From contig NC_092861.1 in assembly GCF_032062135.1 (NCBI RefSeq), positions 137,494,078 through 137,558,077 of the forward strand: a stretch of 64,000 nt of DNA, read 5' to 3'. The first letter of the stretch is position 1; the number at the start of each line of letters is the position of its first letter. A program made the translations under genes and the position numbers. The notes beneath the pieces are model-generated. The model did not search any database. It had not been told where the DNA came from and saw only the letters and a list, made by a program, of their open reading frames with translations. This document shows, piece by piece, positions 60,183 to 64,000 of the stretch. Origin of the DNA: Pyxicephalus adspersus. Its lineage: Eukaryota; Chordata; Amphibia; Anura; Pyxicephalidae.

Positions 60183-61170
60183 AGTGGTACCCAGCCTTTT
60201 TTCATCTTGGGGCTGCTGTTGAGAGTTTACATCTGACTTTAAAGATGTATGTTTAAAACTGGAATAGTTTTAATTTAAAATGAAATTGAGATGTAATGTT
60301 TCTTGTTATCGTAACATTCATGCACCAAATTAAAGAAATGACAACTCAAGAATTTCTGCACTCACCATTTGATGCCCATTTTATTAATGCAATATTTTAT
60401 TAATGAAAGATACAAAACTAAATCTATCATACAGTGCTGGACGTCATATAGTGTTCCCCCATTCACCATTCCTGTACCAAAGAGCAGAAACATACAATGT
60501 GTCCTCTCAGTTATAGGGGGCTGCTAACCTTCTTTGTACCCCAAAATCTCTGCAATGGATACTTCCTTTCTCTACTGTTAAAGAGTAATTGGGGTTCACA
60601 GGAGGTAAGTGGCCAGTTATGTATGACAGGGAAGCACTGTATGAAAGGTATAGCTTTTTGTATCTTGTGCCATAGTGATGAAAATTTAGTGGGAGTTAGC
60701 CACAAAAGTCCTGCACTTTCAATTACATTTCCCTCTTCTTGCAGAGAAATTTGGGTTCATAGAGAGTAAAGGGAAAGTTTTGTATGACAGGGTAGCATGA
60801 TGGGTATAACATGTAATTGGGGAAGGGGGGGGGGGTGACAAAAAGGGTTTCTTACTGGCTTCCTCATTTCCAGTTGCCAACATTGTTCCAGAGATATTGG
60901 GGTTCACAGAAGCTAAGTGGCCAGCTATATGTAACAGGCACCCCACCAGCTGCTCAGTCCCTCACACCGCAGCATCTGCAGATTTGTATCTAGGCGAAAG
61001 TGAGAGGTACTGAATGTTCCCCCCTAGGGAGAGTTCTATGGGCACCATAGGGCACCACAAACTTTACCACCACCCTGAAAACTTCCACGTTTGAAGTTTT
61101 GTTCACGAACAAGTATATGGAGGAAGTGGCCCCCGATGGTCTCTAACATGCTCAATTTGGGAACCCTGGT
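60183..61170. mobile_element. Composite hAT-like non-autonomous element with internal tandem repeats
   Basis: The left end CAGTGGTACCCAGCCTTTTT and right end TTTGGGAACCCTGGT are loosely inverted, Charlie-like. Inside, a unit beginning TTGGGGTTCACAGGAGGTAA, GTGGCCAGTTATGTATGACA recurs three times (near 60590, 60745 and 60897) at about 150-bp spacing. A poly-G run lies near 60825. No 8-bp duplication was found, so the outer borders are tentative. Confidence 0.55.
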
Positions 61171-61828
61171 CTTGTAATATCCCCCTTAATGTGAAAATAT
61201 TCCTTATTGTTGTTAGGATTTTATGCTTGTGACCCCATATGAGGCAACTTGGTATGATTAGGGTGCTTAAATTAAGGGTTTCCTGTGAGATAATAAGATT
61301 CCTGTTAAGACAATCTGAGCTTTGTGACATGGCATGTTATTGTGTTGGAGGTAGCCATTAGAAGCTGGCCACACTGCAGTCATAAAAGCATTGGACATGG
61401 CCAGCAACATTGCTAAGGTAGTCTGCAGCATTTAGACAATGTTTATTTGGAAGCAATGAGCTAAGAAAACATGCCTTAATATCTTCATTCCCTAAAAAAA
61501 AAAACCTGAAATAATCAAAATCAGTCAAAAATCATATTTTTAGACAGATGTCACTTGTCAATGGAAATTGATCTGGTCAATGCGTTTGTTGATTGAGTAA
61601 TCCGTCCATAAAGAAAATATCCCATAAACGTAAAATGTGCTAGAATAATATTTTAAACAGAATGGCATTACATATACAGGGCAGCATAGAATGCAAAATA
61701 CATACACAAATCCACACCATGATTATTAGAAGTTGCAAATTTTCTTACAAAGGACTATTTTGTGTACTCTGCATACTCTGTGTGAGGAAATGTATGGCAT
61801 TCACTTGATTACTAATAAACATCTAACC

Positions 61829-62110
61829 CAGCCATTCTCACTAGAATCCTGGAGTTCCTCAAGAGGTTCCAAGCGGTTCCTTAAGCTTAGCGGTTCCTTG
61901 AGCTTGGCTAACTGACCTCCCATTTGTTGGTGTCTGCATAGTTCTAAGTCCATCACCACTTGGCAAAGACAGAAAAATGACATTGACATGACAATCTGAT
62001 TACCAGTGTCAGGGGCCATTCTTCCCAGGGATCCCCCAAAGGTCCCCATTCACTGGGACCTGAAAATTATTTTAAGGGTTCCTCAGTGGTAGAAAGTTTG
62101 AGAAAGTTTG
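61829..62110. mobile_element. hAT-type MITE with exact 8-bp target duplication
   Basis: ATCTAACC stands at 61821-61828 and 62111-62118, directly flanking the element. The ends are CAGCCATTCTCACTAG and, reading inward from the right, CAAACTTTCTCAAACT, giving short imperfect inverted repeats. The 282-bp body has GTTCC-rich phrases and no frame. Eight-base duplications are the rule for hAT transposition. Confidence 0.88.
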
Positions 62111-62119
62111 ATCTAACCT

Positions 62120-63735
62120 ATCAAACCACTTTAATTGGTCTACAAATTTGTTTTTTCTCAAATCAATCTCATTCATTCAGCAACTAGTAATGAGTCTGTC
62201 TAAACTAGTTTTAAATTTATTTCTTGCAACTATTTCAAAAGTTTGTATACAAGACAACATTCTTATCTTCGTGGTCCAATATTTGGCTCCTGCTTTTCCT
62301 AGAATCTGGAATTTCTGGCAATGTCTATAGGTATGCAGAGGGCTCTACTTGGTAAGATATTTACAAAGAGTGCTGCATCACCTAATAGATGCTTAGTGTT
62401 CAGTGTTTCCCATTACAACAGCTAATCTGATCATATAATTATAGTAGAATACTAGAGGCAGAGTTTCCCACGTATTTTGGATTATTTCAGCCATACTTGG
62501 TCTATATATTTTCTCCTAATTAAATTAGAGTTTTAGTCTAAAAATTCACATATATAATATTATGTTTTGCATTGTCTGACTATTGGCTAGTCTTTTCCAT
62601 TTGGTAAAAACAATATCAGAACATGAAAGTCTATCTTGGCCATGAGAGAGTTAAACCTTCAAGTCTTGCAGGGATTAAAGTGTATTTACACCTAATGTAT
62701 GAGTGCAAAAAGGCAAGTCTGCAGATATGTGAATCTGAGGTCATCAACTTGTTTGGAATGAATAAAACCTGTTCGACTTTAAGAGGTTGGGATTAGCAGT
62801 TTGCCTTTTTTAGCAGCTATTACTTAACATTTTTCAGTAGTCCATGAAGATGAAGTCTTTACTTATATGTGTCAATCACTTAATCACTTTCACTAAGTTT
62901 CCTTCCCATAGGCATTGAGGTCATCTGGAATGACATAAAAGTGTACATTTAACCTAAAAAACTGTAATATAAAATGGTGTTTTAATATATTTGTTGCCTA
63001 AACAGTGATTTTGCATTTATTTTGGGTCATAAATTGATTATTTTATGGATAATTTAATCAAATGTAATAATTGGTTTTAAAATAACAGTAAATTGATAAG
63101 TACAGAAGACACATTTCCCCAACTTCCCCTCAGTCTGGGACATGCATAGTCTTCCACTAAGCTTAAAATGAAATGAATAAGCATGACTTCAAGGCAATAA
63201 ACTTATTTAGTAATAAGTAAGTAAGTAGGTAATGTCAATAGTTGCATCCTCAGTGTTTAACTTCTCCAAAGTTCATTGTAAAGTCCAGTGGTCGTTCCAT
63301 TGTCTGTACCTGTTTCTATGTTCTAAGGAGCTTCCTTGGCATAGATTTGTGGCCAGACGGTGCCCACCAGGGCAGAGTTGAACATTTAACCTAACATATT
63401 AGGATTCTTGATAGATACTGACCTCCTGTAGGTGTGAGCTTTCATACTGACCTTTCTCAAGACGATCTGCATTACCTTTAAATACCCTAGTAAAGTCAGG
63501 ATTTATTTATAGATTTTTGTGTACAATATAAGTTTTTATATTAGTCTGGACATTTTCTAGGTAGCACCATTCGCTCCAATGATCTCAAAAAATTATTTTG
63601 ATTGTAAAGGGATGACTATGCATTTCCTTGCCCTGACAATAAAGACCATTACTTCAAGTCAACTAATCTCCTCATTATTACCTGTGCTTGTACATTTTTC
63701 TGTAAAATAGGAATGTATTTTTATATCCAATATTT
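62120..63735. other. AT-rich intergenic DNA, no supported feature
   Basis: Unique sequence with no recognised element or coding frame. Confidence 0.5.
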
Positions 63736-63742
63736 GTTCTCC

Positions 63743-63946
63743 ACAGCGATATTCAGTACTTCTCCAAGTATTATTGGTAATCTAGATGTCACAAAGGATG
63801 GCGGTTCTTCTTACAATTTAGGTGCAAGTCCATTCATTGATGGAATTATATGACTGAATTTAGTTTTTGAAGGTAATTGCTTATTACCACTCCATAATGG
63901 AGTGAGCATTACCAATAAAACCTGGAGAAGTACTGAATATCGCTGT
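63743..63946. mobile_element. Foldback/MITE-like element with perfect 23-nt terminal inverted repeats
   Basis: The arms at 63743-63765 and 63924-63946 are exact reverse complements, starting ACAGCGATATTCAGTACTTC. Pairing continues inward through TATTGGTAAT (63771-63781) and ATTACCAATA (63908-63918). The centre includes CACTCCATAATGGAGTG, a 17-nt palindrome near 63889. No clear target duplication. A hairpin RNA is possible if transcribed. Confidence 0.85.
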
Positions 63947-64000
63947 TTCTGCCTTTTGCCTACCTTCACACCAAGAGAGTAAGCATACTGGTGAATGTAA

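Overview
This window is vertebrate nuclear DNA, most likely from a neobatrachian (ranoid-like) frog. Two things support that. The only confident gene is the first coding exon of the homeobox gene six3. The rest is AT-rich DNA full of microsatellites and of SINE, MITE and hAT-like repeats of kinds I recognise from frog genomes (recognition from memory, not a database search). There is no bacterial, phage or CRISPR content. Two runs of N (13936-14115 and 16961-17934) are assembly gaps.

Layout. Positions 1-3086 are the 5' part of six3 intron 1. It holds a chain of long inverted repeats and an AT-rich minisatellite that ends about 60 bp from the splice donor. Exon 1 is 3087-3772 on the minus strand and encodes the N-terminus, the SIX domain and the homeodomain. 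Exon 2 is not in the window, so intron 1 exceeds 3 kb here. Positions 3773 to about 4060 are the 5' UTR and a CpG-rich promoter with CCAAT and GC boxes.

Everything to the right, about 60 kb, lies upstream of six3. No further protein-coding gene can be supported there. In other vertebrates this side of SIX3 is a gene-poor regulatory landscape with forebrain and eye enhancers and a divergent lncRNA (SIX3-AS1/Six3os1). Several unique, non-repetitive blocks fit conserved enhancers: about 9.05-9.64, 10.18-10.56, 17.99-18.83, 21.70-22.15, 28.2-28.76, 29.64-30.12, 37.56-38.0, 47.7-48.08, 53.15-53.64 and above all 56.03-57.64 kb. They are candidates only; alignment to other vertebrates would decide.

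The spaces between are filled by mobile and tandem DNA. Highlights are a LINE-like insertion with a 19-bp target-site duplication (41357-41869), a hAT-type MITE with an exact 8-bp duplication (61829-62110), a MITE inserted into one unit of a triplicated segment so that empty sites can be compared (33704-33832), and a plus-strand repeat family whose copies carry a YY1-type motif, in some copies with a strong 5' splice site. Others are a degenerate 2.6-kb tandem array (about 19.0-21.7 kb), a decayed minisatellite (51.4-52.8 kb) and a foldback element with perfect 23-nt arms at the right edge.

How the parts work together: the evident functional unit is six3 plus its upstream control region. Any effect of the repeats on that control is inference.
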